Notes: generated by a model not told the origin, from the letters alone. 19,669 nucleotides of DNA from Minisyncoccota bacterium (GCA_025450615.1 JANWHC010000003.1:1-19669), one strand, 5' to 3'. Positions 1-7,337 are shown, counted from the stretch's first letter. Numbers and translations: made by a program.

Positions 1-1
1 T

Positions 2-50
2 CTCCTCCCATCTCTAAAAACCATGTTAAACAATTTTATTGTTTAGTCAA
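2..50 (-). promoter_or_regulatory. possible promoter and Shine-Dalgarno for a gene beyond the left edge
   Basis: Read on the minus strand, TTGACT (45-50) is followed after 16 nt by TAACAT, and then by GGGAGGAG close to the window edge (2-9). That order (-35, -10, ribosome binding site) suggests a minus-strand gene starting just outside the window. An inverted repeat AAACAAT/ATTGTTT (28-44, loop TTT) lies in the promoter spacer and could be an operator or a weak terminator for the polA-holA pair. The gene itself is not visible, so this is inference. Confidence 0.3.
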
Positions 51-767
51 TTACAACCCCAACACCCACTTCTCTAGCATAATTTCCAACTCACCTTTTC
101 CTTGTCGTACTTTATGAGTCATTTGGACCAAATCATTCGACATCCCTAAAAGTTCTTCAGTTTTATAATTTCTACCCCCAGATAGTGCATTTTTGTATGC
201 ATATGGCGAAAGTCCTGATGTTTTGATGTCACCAGCTCTGGAAGCTAGAATCATATTTTTAACCTGCCAGAAAAATATTCCATGAACCTCTTCGGGCGCA
301 ATTCCCCTCTTAACCGTATCTAGATATGAAATCCAAAGTCTCTTTTTATCTTTCGCGACTAGTCCATCTGTCACCCCGAAAATATTAAACGTATTTTTTC
401 CTGCCTGCGCAGGCAGGACAAACTGCTGAACTTGCTTTGCATGCTTTTCAATTTTTTTTAGAGTTGTGGCATCCATACTTCCTTCAAGCATCAAAAAAAT
501 CTGCTCTGACTTTCCTACTTCTTCTATTTTATCTAAAATATAACTCTTGATCTCTTTTTTTTCAAAAAGTCCGTCCAAGACAGTTGTATACTTTGTTTCA
601 AACAATCCCTGCGCAACTAAAAGCTCATCAAACAAGCTTTCCTTCCAATTTTCAGTGTTTAGTTTAAAAAGTTCTGCATCTGGTCGCTTTTTTTTAGCCA
701 AATCCAAAAGCTCATGCAATTTTTTCCTGGATCTATCCCTATCTGTTCCGTAGATTAAATACAACAT
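51..767 (-). CDS. holA: DNA polymerase III delta subunit-like protein (HolA-like)
   Basis: The 238-residue protein opens with LYLIYGTDRDRSRKKLHELL, which resembles the N-terminus of clamp-loader delta subunits. These subunits open the beta sliding clamp during replication. Most of the rest is predicted helical, with a C-terminal helical part (about 150-238) like the delta collar domain. It is much shorter than the roughly 340 residues usual for HolA. Its start overlaps the polA stop in a TAATG, so translation is probably coupled to polA, and the pairing with a polymerase supports the assignment. A palindromic insertion encodes LPAQAG at about residues 118-123. The delta assignment rests on general resemblance rather than one diagnostic motif, so it is moderate. 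The alternative is an uncharacterised replication-associated protein. Confidence 0.55.
   Translation of the reverse strand: MLYLIYGTDRDRSRKKLHELLDLAKKKRPDAELFKLNTENWKESLFDELLVAQGLFETKYTTVLDGLFEKKEIKSYILDKIEEVGKSEQIFLMLEGSMDATTLKKIEKHAKQVQQFVLPAQAGKNTFNIFGVTDGLVAKDKKRLWISYLDTVKRGIAPEEVHGIFFWQVKNMILASRAGDIKTSGLSPYAYKNALSGGRNYKTEELLGMSNDLVQMTHKVRQGKGELEIMLEKWVLGL
399..418. repeat. perfect 20-bp palindrome inserted in frame in the holA-like gene
   Basis: The 20 bases from 399 to 418, centred on GCGC at 407-410, are a perfect palindrome with arms TCCTGCCTGC/GCAGGCAGGA. They are markedly GC-rich against the AT-rich gene around them. In the minus-strand reading frame they encode LPAQAG without disrupting the frame. 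This is the pattern of a small repetitive element that has inserted into a gene and is tolerated as a surface loop. Confidence 0.75.
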
Positions 768-3145
768 TATTTTATCTCTTTAGTCTCTGCCCAATTGTCC
801 CCCGCTGAAGCATTTGCTTCGCAAACTATTCCGTAAGTTTTCTTTGGATCAATAATCCCCTCCATTATATTTTTTATTTCAGGAGCAACAGACTCAACTA
901 TTCCGTCTTTTACCTCGTAAACGAGTTCGTCATGCACCTGCATTAAAAGTCGAACATCTTTTTTAAGATTTTTCTTTACCAAAAACTTATCAATCTCTAC
1001 CATAGCAAGTTTTGTAATATCTGCACCTGTTCCCTGAATCGGTGCATTTATAGCCATTCTTTCAGCGGAAGCTTTCATAAATGGAAGCTTTGAGTGAATA
1101 TCTGGAAAATACCTTCGTCTTCCGAAAAATGTTTCTGTGTATCCCTTCTGTTCTGTTTCTCTTTTTACTTTTTCTAAATATTCTGCCAAACCAATAAATC
1201 TCTGGAAATATTCATCCAAAAACTTCTGAGCTTCAGCTCGATCCGTGCCAATATTTTTTTGCAAAGCTGTCACACCCATTCCATACATCACTCCGAAATT
1301 TATAACCTTGGCATGACTTCGCATAGTTTTAGTCACCTCAGACTCCTTTACCCCAAACACTTCACTCGCTACAGCGTTATGAATATCTTTACCTTCCTTA
1401 AAAATTTCAATAAGTTTTTTGTCTCCTGAGAGAATTGCTGCAATACGAAGTTCGATCTGGGAGTAGTCGAAAGAAACTATTTTGTAACCTTTCTCAGCGA
1501 TAAAAGATTTGCGTATTTCCCGACCAAGCTCTGTTTTGTTTGGAATATTTTGTATTCCGGGGTTTTGACTCGCCATTCTACCTGTAGCTGATCCAGCCTG
1601 AAGAAAGGTCGAATGAATCCTGTTGTTTTTATCCACTTGTGTTGGCATTGCATCGATATATGTACCGAGTAGTTTTGTAAGCTCTCTGTATTCCAAAACA
1701 AATCCAGCTATGGGATGTTCGTCTTTAAGTTTTTCAAGTTCTGATTCTTTTGTTGAAAATCCACCAGAAGCATTCTTCTTTTGGTTTTTTGCTTTCAATC
1801 CCATTTTCACGAAAAGCATTTCACCAAGTTGTTTTGGAGAAGAAATATTGAACTCCTCGCCTGTTATTTTCCAGATTTTTTTCTCTAAACTTGCTACTTC
1901 TTTATGGTATTTCTTTGAAAGCTCTTTCAGTCTATCGACATCAAGCTTCACTCCTATCTCTTTCATCTCTCTCACTATCGGCACAAGTGGCATTTCGATT
2001 TCGTCCAATACAAAAGACAGTTTCTGATCTTTAATAATTTTTTCTAACACCACTCGGGCATCTTTTATATTGTTGGTATGAGTATATGAAAGAATATCGT
2101 CTAAGTCCGGCGTAGTTTTGTTTGAATCAACAATCCAAAGCAAAAGCCCAACTTCGTAAACTTCTTCTGGGCTTGCTTCGGCAACTACACCAGCTGGCAG
2201 TTCGATAGACAAAACTTCAGCAAATTTTGAAGCTAAAGTTCTAAACTCATATTCAACAAACAAATCCTGAACTTTTTTAATATCAACGTCTTCCTTCCAA
2301 ACTTTTTCTGGAATTTTAAAATGAATCGGCGCATCTCGTCGTATTGTCGCCAAAGTTTTAGAAAAAATAGCTTCTTCCTCCCCTGACTTTAGCAGTTCGA
2401 CTACTCGTGGCTTTATTCCAGCTTTTATAAAAGATTTTTCGTCTTTTTTTAGTTTCTTATACATTTCCTCAATTGAACCGAAATTTTGTATCAAGTCACT
2501 TGCTGTTTTCTCACCGATACCGGAAATTCCGATAATATTGTCGGATGGATCACCTCGTAGACCTTTGTAGTCTGTTAAAAGTTTTGGACCAAAACCAAAT
2601 CGTTCCCGAATTCCAGTTTCGTTGTAAATGATCGTATCTTTAATTCCTTTTTTCAAAGTGTAAACTCGAACTTTGTCACCATCTATGAGTTGCATCGTAT
2701 CCATATCTCCTGAGGCAATAATAACGTCAGAATTTTTATCATTTTTTAAAGTTTCGACAATAGTTCCGAGCATATCGTCCGCCTCAAAACCCGGAGATGA
2801 ATACATTGGAATATTTAAAGCAACAAAAATATCTTTGGAACTTTCAAGTTGCTTTATGAGAGCATCGTCTATTTTTTTACGGCCAGCTTTGTAATCTTTG
2901 TAAACCTCGTGACGTTTTGTTGGCTCCGGTAAGTCATAACAAGCAATAATATAGTCGGGCTTTACATCTTTCACTAGTTTAATAAGAAAAGTACAAAGAC
3001 CATATAGTGCTCCTGTCGGTTCACCCGAACTCGATTCAAACTCAGGAAGCGCATGGTAAGATCGGTGCAAAATAGCGTGCACGTCTAAAAGCGCAACTGT
3101 TTTTTTACCTCCTTTTTCTTTTGTCTTTTCAGTAGTTTTAGACAT
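767..3145 (-). CDS. polA: DNA polymerase I, 5'-nuclease plus polymerase, no visible proofreading motifs
   Basis: This 792-residue family A polymerase fills gaps and removes RNA primers. Residues 1 to about 300 are the 5'-3' nuclease: LLDVHAILHRSYHAL, FEADDMLG, ASGDMDTMQL, and the helix-hairpin-helix region with DPSDNIIGISGIGEKTA. The polymerase core follows: motif A DYSQIELR with catalytic Asp560, O-helix RSHAKVINFGVMYGMG, and motif C QVHDELVYE with Asp739. Between about 300 and 400 the 3'-5' exonuclease region is cut to a remnant without the DEDD acidic motifs. The enzyme is therefore inferred not to proofread, a common state in this family outside E. coli-like enzymes. The O-helix has Phe at the position that discriminates against dideoxynucleotides in the family. 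An extended -10 box sits 7 nt before the ATG. The stop overlaps the start of the holA-like gene. Confidence 0.95.
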   Translation of the reverse strand: MSKTTEKTKEKGGKKTVALLDVHAILHRSYHALPEFESSSGEPTGALYGLCTFLIKLVKDVKPDYIIACYDLPEPTKRHEVYKDYKAGRKKIDDALIKQLESSKDIFVALNIPMYSSPGFEADDMLGTIVETLKNDKNSDVIIASGDMDTMQLIDGDKVRVYTLKKGIKDTIIYNETGIRERFGFGPKLLTDYKGLRGDPSDNIIGISGIGEKTASDLIQNFGSIEEMYKKLKKDEKSFIKAGIKPRVVELLKSGEEEAIFSKTLATIRRDAPIHFKIPEKVWKEDVDIKKVQDLFVEYEFRTLASKFAEVLSIELPAGVVAEASPEEVYEVGLLLWIVDSNKTTPDLDDILSYTHTNNIKDARVVLEKIIKDQKLSFVLDEIEMPLVPIVREMKEIGVKLDVDRLKELSKKYHKEVASLEKKIWKITGEEFNISSPKQLGEMLFVKMGLKAKNQKKNASGGFSTKESELEKLKDEHPIAGFVLEYRELTKLLGTYIDAMPTQVDKNNRIHSTFLQAGSATGRMASQNPGIQNIPNKTELGREIRKSFIAEKGYKIVSFDYSQIELRIAAILSGDKKLIEIFKEGKDIHNAVASEVFGVKESEVTKTMRSHAKVINFGVMYGMGVTALQKNIGTDRAEAQKFLDEYFQRFIGLAEYLEKVKRETEQKGYTETFFGRRRYFPDIHSKLPFMKASAERMAINAPIQGTGADITKLAMVEIDKFLVKKNLKKDVRLLMQVHDELVYEVKDGIVESVAPEIKNIMEGIIDPKKTYGIVCEANASAGDNWAETKEIK

Positions 3146-3152
3146 TACAGCA

Positions 3153-3161
3153 ATTATACCA
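3153..3161 (-). promoter_or_regulatory. extended -10 promoter of polA, leaderless
   Basis: On the minus strand the sequence reads TGGTATAAT, followed by 7 nt and then the polA ATG (3145-3143). With usual initiation about 7 nt past the -10 box, the transcript would start at the A of the ATG. No Shine-Dalgarno site is present. The -35 region is poor, which fits an extended -10 promoter. The rnpB promoter carries the same GTGGTATAAT. Confidence 0.6.
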
Positions 3162-3168
3162 CTGCAAG

Positions 3169-3603
3169 CTAGCTAATCTCGATCTTGCGAGATTCTCCAG
3201 AATCCAGCGTTTCAAGAATGATTTTTGTATGTTCTGGCATTATGTCAGCCACTCTTTCCGGCCATTCTATAAGAATAAGGTTATTTTTGCCTGAAATAAT
3301 ATTTTTCCAACCTAAGTTTAAAAGTTCCTCAGACTTTTCCAAACGATAAGCATCAATATGTATAAGATGCGTAAACTTTTGATTCGTTAATTCATAAATT
3401 TTTTCGATAACAAAAGTTGGACTAGTCACAGTTTCATCCACACCAAGTGCTTTTGCTACACCTTGAGTGAAAGAAGTTTTCCCTGCGCCTAGATTTCCAT
3501 AAAGCCCTACCACAAAAGCAGAATCTTCTTTTGGAGAAAGCTCTGAGACGAAGTCACTGGCAATTTTTTGTGTTTCTAAAAGATTAGAAGGTCTGTAAAT
3601 CAT
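3169..3603 (-). CDS. tsaE: tRNA threonylcarbamoyladenosine biosynthesis ATPase TsaE
   Basis: The 144-residue protein matches the TsaE P-loop family. It has Walker A GNLGAGKTS (about residues 35-43), the conserved TSPTFVIEKIYE segment, HIDAYRLEKSEELLNLGW, and ILIEWPERV. TsaE acts in the cytoplasm with TsaB, TsaD and TsaC/Sua5 to make the t6A modification at position 37 of ANN-decoding tRNAs. Its ATPase is thought to reset the TsaBD complex. Length is normal for the family. The other t6A genes are not in this window. It lies upstream of polA in the same direction, but polA has its own promoter in the short gap between them. Upstream lies the terminator of the lipoprotein cassette, so tsaE probably has a separate promoter. 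GATAAT around 3630 is a candidate but is weak. Confidence 0.92.
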   Translation of the reverse strand: MIYRPSNLLETQKIASDFVSELSPKEDSAFVVGLYGNLGAGKTSFTQGVAKALGVDETVTSPTFVIEKIYELTNQKFTHLIHIDAYRLEKSEELLNLGWKNIISGKNNLILIEWPERVADIMPEHTKIILETLDSGESRKIEIS

Positions 3604-3653
3604 ACTACTTAATTACTTGTTAATTATCTGCATACTACCACAACTGAAATACG

Positions 3654-3683
3654 AAAAAAGTCGCCAGGCAGAAGCCCGGCGAC
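3654..3683 (-). terminator. Rho-independent terminator of the lipoprotein gene
   Basis: Bases 3660-3683 form GTCGCC-GGC/GCC-GGCGAC around a 4-nt loop, with one internal A-C mismatch. On the minus strand the stem is followed by T6 (plus-strand AAAAAA at 3654-3659). It lies 20 bases past the TAG of the minus-strand lipoprotein gene and separates it from tsaE. Confidence 0.85.
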
Positions 3684-3703
3684 CCATGTGAACTGTTGAA
3701 CGA

Positions 3704-4093
3704 CTACCAAGCCGATTCTCGAAGAGGTTGGAAGTAGTAGATAGTCAGCTCTTGAAAATCCTGACCATAACCACCACTCCGGTACACCGTGGTATTGAAG
3801 TAGCCAACGATGACTTTCTGACCTTTCTCGTTCACTTCGAATGCTTTGAAGTTCAGGACGACCTGACCAACAACGTATCCGAGTGTGATATTCCGAGTTT
3901 CACCGGCCGGGATTACTCCCAGCATCTGACCGTTGCGATAAACGTCACAGTCAGTCTTTGTGCCGTTCGTCACGACGACCTGTGGGGGTACCCCAAGTGG
4001 GTAGACTCGCATGCCTCCACCAACAGGAACGCTGGCGCACGCTGTGCTGAAGATTGCTCCAAGCATGAGCGCCAAAGCCAAAATGTGCTTCAT
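3704..4093 (-). CDS. putative small lipoprotein, unknown function
   Basis: I do not recognise this 129-residue protein. It begins MKHILALALMLGAIFSTAC, a short charged N-terminus, a hydrophobic stretch and a possible lipobox with Cys19, so it is probably an exported lipoprotein. The remainder is Val/Gly/Thr-rich and looks beta-stranded, ending in YYFQPLRESAW. An in-frame ATG at 4126 is rejected as the start because it lies inside the promoter. The chosen ATG at 4093 has AGGAAAGG 10 nt upstream, and the predicted transcript starts near 4111. The gene is a self-contained unit with its own promoter and terminator, sitting between divergent tsaE and the pilus ATPase. By eye it is clearly GC-richer than its neighbours, which hints at transfer or a different selective regime. 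Confidence 0.75.
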   Translation of the reverse strand: MKHILALALMLGAIFSTACASVPVGGGMRVYPLGVPPQVVVTNGTKTDCDVYRNGQMLGVIPAGETRNITLGYVVGQVVLNFKAFEVNEKGQKVIVGYFNTTVYRSGGYGQDFQELTIYYFQPLRESAW

Positions 4094-4117
4094 AAAGCAC
4101 CTACCTTTCCTGCATAC

Positions 4118-4146
4118 AGTATACACCCTTTTTAGCTATTTGTCAA
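4118..4146 (-). promoter_or_regulatory. consensus sigma70-type promoter of the lipoprotein gene
   Basis: On the minus strand TTGACA (4146-4141) and TATACT (4123-4118) are separated by exactly 17 nt. This is a near-perfect housekeeping promoter. It predicts a start near 4111, leaving a leader of about 18 nt that contains the AGGAAAGG ribosome binding site. Confidence 0.85.
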
Positions 4147-4174
4147 GATAGTTTTACACTGAAAAAATGGCCTA

Positions 4175-4202
4175 TTTTAAAGGCTAATTATGTTAATATT
4201 AT
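4175..4202 (+). promoter_or_regulatory. putative leaderless promoter of the pilus ATPase gene
   Basis: TATTAT (4197-4202) ends 4 nt before the ATG at 4207, with a weak -35 (TTTTAA, 4175-4180) 16 nt upstream. No Shine-Dalgarno site precedes the ATG. A short hairpin GCCT/AGGC (4170-4184) overlaps the region. Confidence 0.4.
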
Positions 4203-4206
4203 CGAT

Positions 4207-5883
4207 ATGGTTACTTTTGACGAAGACAAACAAAATAAGCGTCTGGAAGACTTGAGAAAACAAGAAGAAGAAAGTCTGACCCAAGCAATGGCCCAAAAAC
4301 GTGGTCTTCCCTATATTGACCTGACTACTGCCCCTATTGATATTGATGCGCTTAGAGTTATAACAGAAGCAGAAACTAGAGAATCCCAAATAGGTGTCTT
4401 CACCGAAACTGACAAGATGCTAAATGTTGCTGTACTCTCTCCTGAAAATTCCAAAACTGTCGAGTCAATAGAAAAATTAAAAAATAAAGGTTACCAGATT
4501 CGCCAGTTTTTAGTTTCTCACGCAAGTTTAAACAAAGTCTGGGATAGATATAAAGATTTGTCTTACTCTTTTGAAACAAAGTCCGGCGCACTGGATATTT
4601 CAAACGATCAGATTACCGAATTCCTTTCTGAAGTTCACAAAATACCTGATGTTGTTAAACTCATCAGTGAAGTTTTAACAATGAAAAAAAGCTACAGAAT
4701 TTCTAGAATCCTAGAAATTATTCTAGCTGGTGCAATTGCAACAAACGCTTCTGATGTTCACATGGAACCTGAGGAAGGTTATGTTCGGCTCAGGTATCGA
4801 CTCGACGGAATCCTAACTGACATTTTGGAATTTGATTTGGATACATATCACTTGCTTTTGTCACGAATAAAACTTATTTCGAGTTTGAAATTAAATGTTT
4901 CTGGTGCCCAAGACGGACGCTTTAGTATAAAAGTTAAAGATAGTGAGATTGAAATTCGAACTTCCCTTCTTCCGGGAGCATATTCAGAGTCTATTGTGCT
5001 CCGAGTATTAAATCCAGATGCAATTTCTGTGCCCTTACAAGATCTTGGTATTCACCCAAAACTTCTGGAAGTTATCTTCCACGAATTAACGAAACCAAAC
5101 GGCATGATTCTCCTCACCGGACCGACCGGTTCTGGAAAAACTACGACTCTTTATGCTTTCTTAAAGAAAATTCATACTCCAGAAGTGAAAATAATCACTA
5201 TCGAAAATCCTATTGAATATCACCTACCGGGAATTGTTCAGACCCAAACAGACGAAGAAAAAAAATACACTTTTGCGGAAGGCCTAAGGTCAGCTTTACG
5301 ACAAGATCCCGATGTAATCATGGTTGGAGAAATTCGAGATTCTGAAACTGCTGAGATTGCTGTGAACTCCTCTCTTACTGGACACTTGGTTTTTTCAACA
5401 CTTCACACCAACAATGCTGCTGGAACTTTCCCTCGTCTTATCGATCTTGGAGTAAATCCTAAAATTATTTCTTCTGCTATAAACCTGACCATGGCGCAGA
5501 GACTTGTACGAAAGCTCTGTAATAATTGTCGGAAAGAAATTGTATTAGAAGGTGATGACAAAAAAATTGTTGACGAAGCTTTGGCAACAGTGTCGGATAA
5601 AACGTATTTAGAAGGTTTACAAACAGAAAAAGTATGGAAGGCTGTGGGCTGTGACGAATGCAATATGACTGGATATAAAAACCGAATCGGAATTCACGAA
5701 GGAATTCAAATGAATCAAAAGATAGAAATGATCGTCCGAGAAAATCCGAGCGAAAGAGAAATCAAAAAAGCTGCTGAAGATCAGAAATTATTGACTTTGA
5801 CCCAAGACGGAGTGCTGAAAGTGTTGCAAGGTATTACAACAATGGACGAATTACGCCGAATGATCGACATAGAGAAGGAATAA
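4207..5883 (+). CDS. pilB: type IV pilus assembly / type II secretion ATPase (PilB/GspE family)
   Basis: The 558-residue protein is a secretion-superfamily ATPase that powers pilus subunit polymerisation at the inner face of the membrane. The N-terminal part (about 1-130) fits the T2SSE_N/MshEN type. The core has SDVHMEPE, Walker A GPTGSGKTTT (about 303-311), an Asp-box region after IITIENPIEY, Walker B DPDVIMVGEIRD (from about 367), and the His-box TGHLVFSTLHTNNA. A tetracysteine zinc site is visible at Cys438/Cys441 and Cys482/Cys485, as in PilB and GspE but not the retraction ATPase PilT. No pilin, PilC or PilT gene is adjacent, so pilB versus gspE is decided only by the usual presence of type IV pili in this kind of organism. 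The start lacks a Shine-Dalgarno site and looks leaderless. Confidence 0.88.
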   Translation: MVTFDEDKQNKRLEDLRKQEEESLTQAMAQKRGLPYIDLTTAPIDIDALRVITEAETRESQIGVFTETDKMLNVAVLSPENSKTVESIEKLKNKGYQIRQFLVSHASLNKVWDRYKDLSYSFETKSGALDISNDQITEFLSEVHKIPDVVKLISEVLTMKKSYRISRILEIILAGAIATNASDVHMEPEEGYVRLRYRLDGILTDILEFDLDTYHLLLSRIKLISSLKLNVSGAQDGRFSIKVKDSEIEIRTSLLPGAYSESIVLRVLNPDAISVPLQDLGIHPKLLEVIFHELTKPNGMILLTGPTGSGKTTTLYAFLKKIHTPEVKIITIENPIEYHLPGIVQTQTDEEKKYTFAEGLRSALRQDPDVIMVGEIRDSETAEIAVNSSLTGHLVFSTLHTNNAAGTFPRLIDLGVNPKIISSAINLTMAQRLVRKLCNNCRKEIVLEGDDKKIVDEALATVSDKTYLEGLQTEKVWKAVGCDECNMTGYKNRIGIHEGIQMNQKIEMIVRENPSEREIKKAAEDQKLLTLTQDGVLKVLQGITTMDELRRMIDIEKE

Positions 5884-5959
5884 GTCACAGTTAGCAACAG
5901 AAAGTTTGAAAAATCAATATAGACAGAAGTTTTTTGAGAGCGTGTGGTGCAAAAACTAC

Positions 5960-5987
5960 TTGCTTTCGAAGTTTGGCCACTTATACT
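5960..5987 (+). promoter_or_regulatory. putative promoter of the intergenic structured RNA
   Basis: TTGCTT (5960-5965) is followed after 16 nt by TATACT (5982-5987). No protein-coding start follows within a usual distance, but a strongly foldable segment does. Transcription would begin near 5994. Confidence 0.45.
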
Positions 5988-6015
5988 TAGTGTTAGAGAA
6001 GCGAGTTTTATAAAG

Positions 6016-6037
6016 TTAAAGCAGAATTAAAGCAGAA
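6016..6037. repeat. tandem direct repeat of 11 bp
   Basis: TTAAAGCAGAA occurs twice back to back (6016-6026 and 6027-6037), in the 5' part of the candidate RNA between its promoter and the long closing stem. Confidence 0.7.
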
Positions 6038-6218
6038 AAGCTTCCGAGGAGTTCCAAAGCATAAATCTCTAAGCAACACTTTCAATAACGATACCAAAAG
6101 CTAAGTATTTCACTAAGGATAACTCCAGCGTATTACACAAGGTAATAACCAGAGCGTCCCCGTAGAAGTACTCGTAAGCGCAAAGCGCTTAGTTGCTTAG
6201 AGATTTATATTTTGGAGC

Positions 6219-6243
6219 AAAAAAAGAAGCCTAAAGAGGCTTT
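6219..6243 (-). terminator. hairpin with T7 tail on the minus strand
   Basis: AAGCCT/AGGCTT (6227-6242, loop AAAG) is flanked on the left by seven A residues (6219-6225). Read on the minus strand it is a stem followed by C and T7, a good terminator, although no minus-strand gene enters it. On the plus strand it could be the 3' hairpin of the candidate RNA, but it lacks a U-tract in that direction. Confidence 0.45.
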
Positions 6244-6360
6244 CGATTGTGCCAATTTCAAAGATTCAAACTCGTAAAGACAATTTATCACAAAAAAGTT
6301 TTTATGTCAAGCAAAGCCCCTAAAAACAAGCAACAGAGCCGTAAAAAGGAGGATTCTGTA

Positions 6361-7335
6361 GTGGAAGAAAGCCTATTTTTGGATACAACTCTGCGTCCTT
6401 CTAAGTGGGACGATTATGTAGGTCAAACAACTATAAAAAAGAACCTGGAAATCCTGCTTTCAGCCGCAAAAGAGCGAAAACACCCTCCAGAGCACATCCT
6501 CTTTTATGGCCCGCCTGGCCTTGGTAAAACAACGTTAGCCCATTTGATAGCTAAAGAGATAAGTGCTCAGATGAAAGTGACGAGTGGCCCTGCAATAGAG
6601 AAAATCGGCGACTTAGCGAGTATTTTAACCAACCTTTCGGCTGGAGATATTTTGTTTATAGATGAAATTCATCGACTAAATAAAACTATTGAAGAAGTTC
6701 TGTATCCCGCAATGGAATCAGGTTCGCTCGACATAATTATTGGTAAAGGGCCGAGTGCTCGGACAATCCAACTCGAGCTTCCGCCTTTTACTTTGATCGG
6801 TGCGACGACCAGAATCGCTATGATTTCCTCTCCCCTACGTTCACGTTTCTCCGGTGGAATTTTTAAGCTAGAGTTTTACAATAATGATGAAATCCAAAAA
6901 ATAATCACTCGCTCTGCTAAAATTTTAGGAATTGATTTAGATAAAGAAGCCGGAAAAGAGATTTCTAAAAGAAGTCGCTACACTCCACGAACTGCAAACT
7001 ATCTTTTGAAACGTGCTCGTGACTTCGCCCAAGTTCATAAAACAGAAATGAGTAAAAAGTCCGTGGATGAAGCCTTAAAACTTTTAGGCATCGACGAAGT
7101 TGGTCTATCACCGAGCGATCGAGATATTTTACAAACTATCATTAAAAAATTTTCTGGTGGTCCGGTTGGACTAAATACTTTAGCAGCAGCGATGTCAGAA
7201 GAACAAGCGACCATTGAGGAGTTTAACGAGCCATACTTAATACAGTTAGGATTTTTAGATCGTACACCACGTGGAAGAACTGTTACGGCTAGTGGATACG
7301 AACACCTAGGCCTTACCCCTAAAACACTTTTATAA
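6361..7335 (+). CDS. ruvB: Holliday junction branch migration ATPase RuvB
   Basis: This is the hexameric AAA+ motor that, with RuvA, moves Holliday junctions for RuvC to resolve. It shows the RuvB N-terminus LRPSKWDDYVGQ, Walker A GPPGLGKTT (about 50-58), Walker B LFIDEIHRL (Asp about 101), the sensor-1 stretch IGATTR, the arginine-finger segment SPLRSRF, and a C-terminal winged helix ending RTPRGRTVTASGYEHL. The GTG at 6361 is preferred because AAGGAGG ends 8 nt before it (GGAGG 6348-6352) and it gives a typical length of 324 residues. An ATG at 6304 would add 19 Lys-rich residues and has no ribosome binding site. No ruvA is next to it. The stop codon abuts the terminator of the minus-strand element downstream. 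Confidence 0.95.
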   Translation: MEESLFLDTTLRPSKWDDYVGQTTIKKNLEILLSAAKERKHPPEHILFYGPPGLGKTTLAHLIAKEISAQMKVTSGPAIEKIGDLASILTNLSAGDILFIDEIHRLNKTIEEVLYPAMESGSLDIIIGKGPSARTIQLELPPFTLIGATTRIAMISSPLRSRFSGGIFKLEFYNNDEIQKIITRSAKILGIDLDKEAGKEISKRSRYTPRTANYLLKRARDFAQVHKTEMSKKSVDEALKLLGIDEVGLSPSDRDILQTIIKKFSGGPVGLNTLAAAMSEEQATIEEFNEPYLIQLGFLDRTPRGRTVTASGYEHLGLTPKTLL

Positions 7336-7337
7336 AT

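Larger units (their letters stand above)
5994..6243 (+). ncRNA. candidate structured non-coding RNA, possibly 6S-like
   Basis: The roughly 480 bases between the pilus ATPase stop and the preferred ruvB start hold no convincing protein gene. A perfect 17-bp inverted repeat (6061-6077 with 6192-6208) would close a long arm. Inside it an 8-bp helix can form between AGTATTTC (6104-6111) and GAAGTACT (6165-6172) with one G-U pair. A local hairpin TAAGCGC/GCGCTTA (6175-6191) sits on the 3' side of the resulting internal loop. GAAGC/GCTTC (5998-6002 with 6040-6044) may form a 5' arm. GGAGTT (6048-6053) is complementary to AACTCC (6121-6126), a possible pseudoknot. A closing stem, a large bubble with a hairpin on its 3' side, and a terminal arm recall 6S RNA, but I cannot match a conserved 6S sequence. 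The 3' end is taken at the hairpin 6227-6242. The strand is inferred from the promoter. Confidence 0.45.

Noticed and set aside
3728..4135. Plus-strand open frame opposite the lipoprotein gene
   Set aside because: The minus-strand gene has promoter, signal peptide, stop and terminator in the right order, so the plus frame is a shadow.
4162..4184. Minus-strand terminator (GCCT/AGGC with T6)
   Set aside because: Only a 4-bp stem, and no minus-strand gene leads into it. It overlaps the divergent promoter region.
6061..6208. MITE with terminal inverted repeats
   Set aside because: No target-site duplication at the edges and no second copy in the window. RNA fold preferred, though not excluded.
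5884..6243. tmRNA (ssrA)
   Set aside because: No tRNA-like ends with T-loop and CCA and no tag reading frame of the usual kind could be found.
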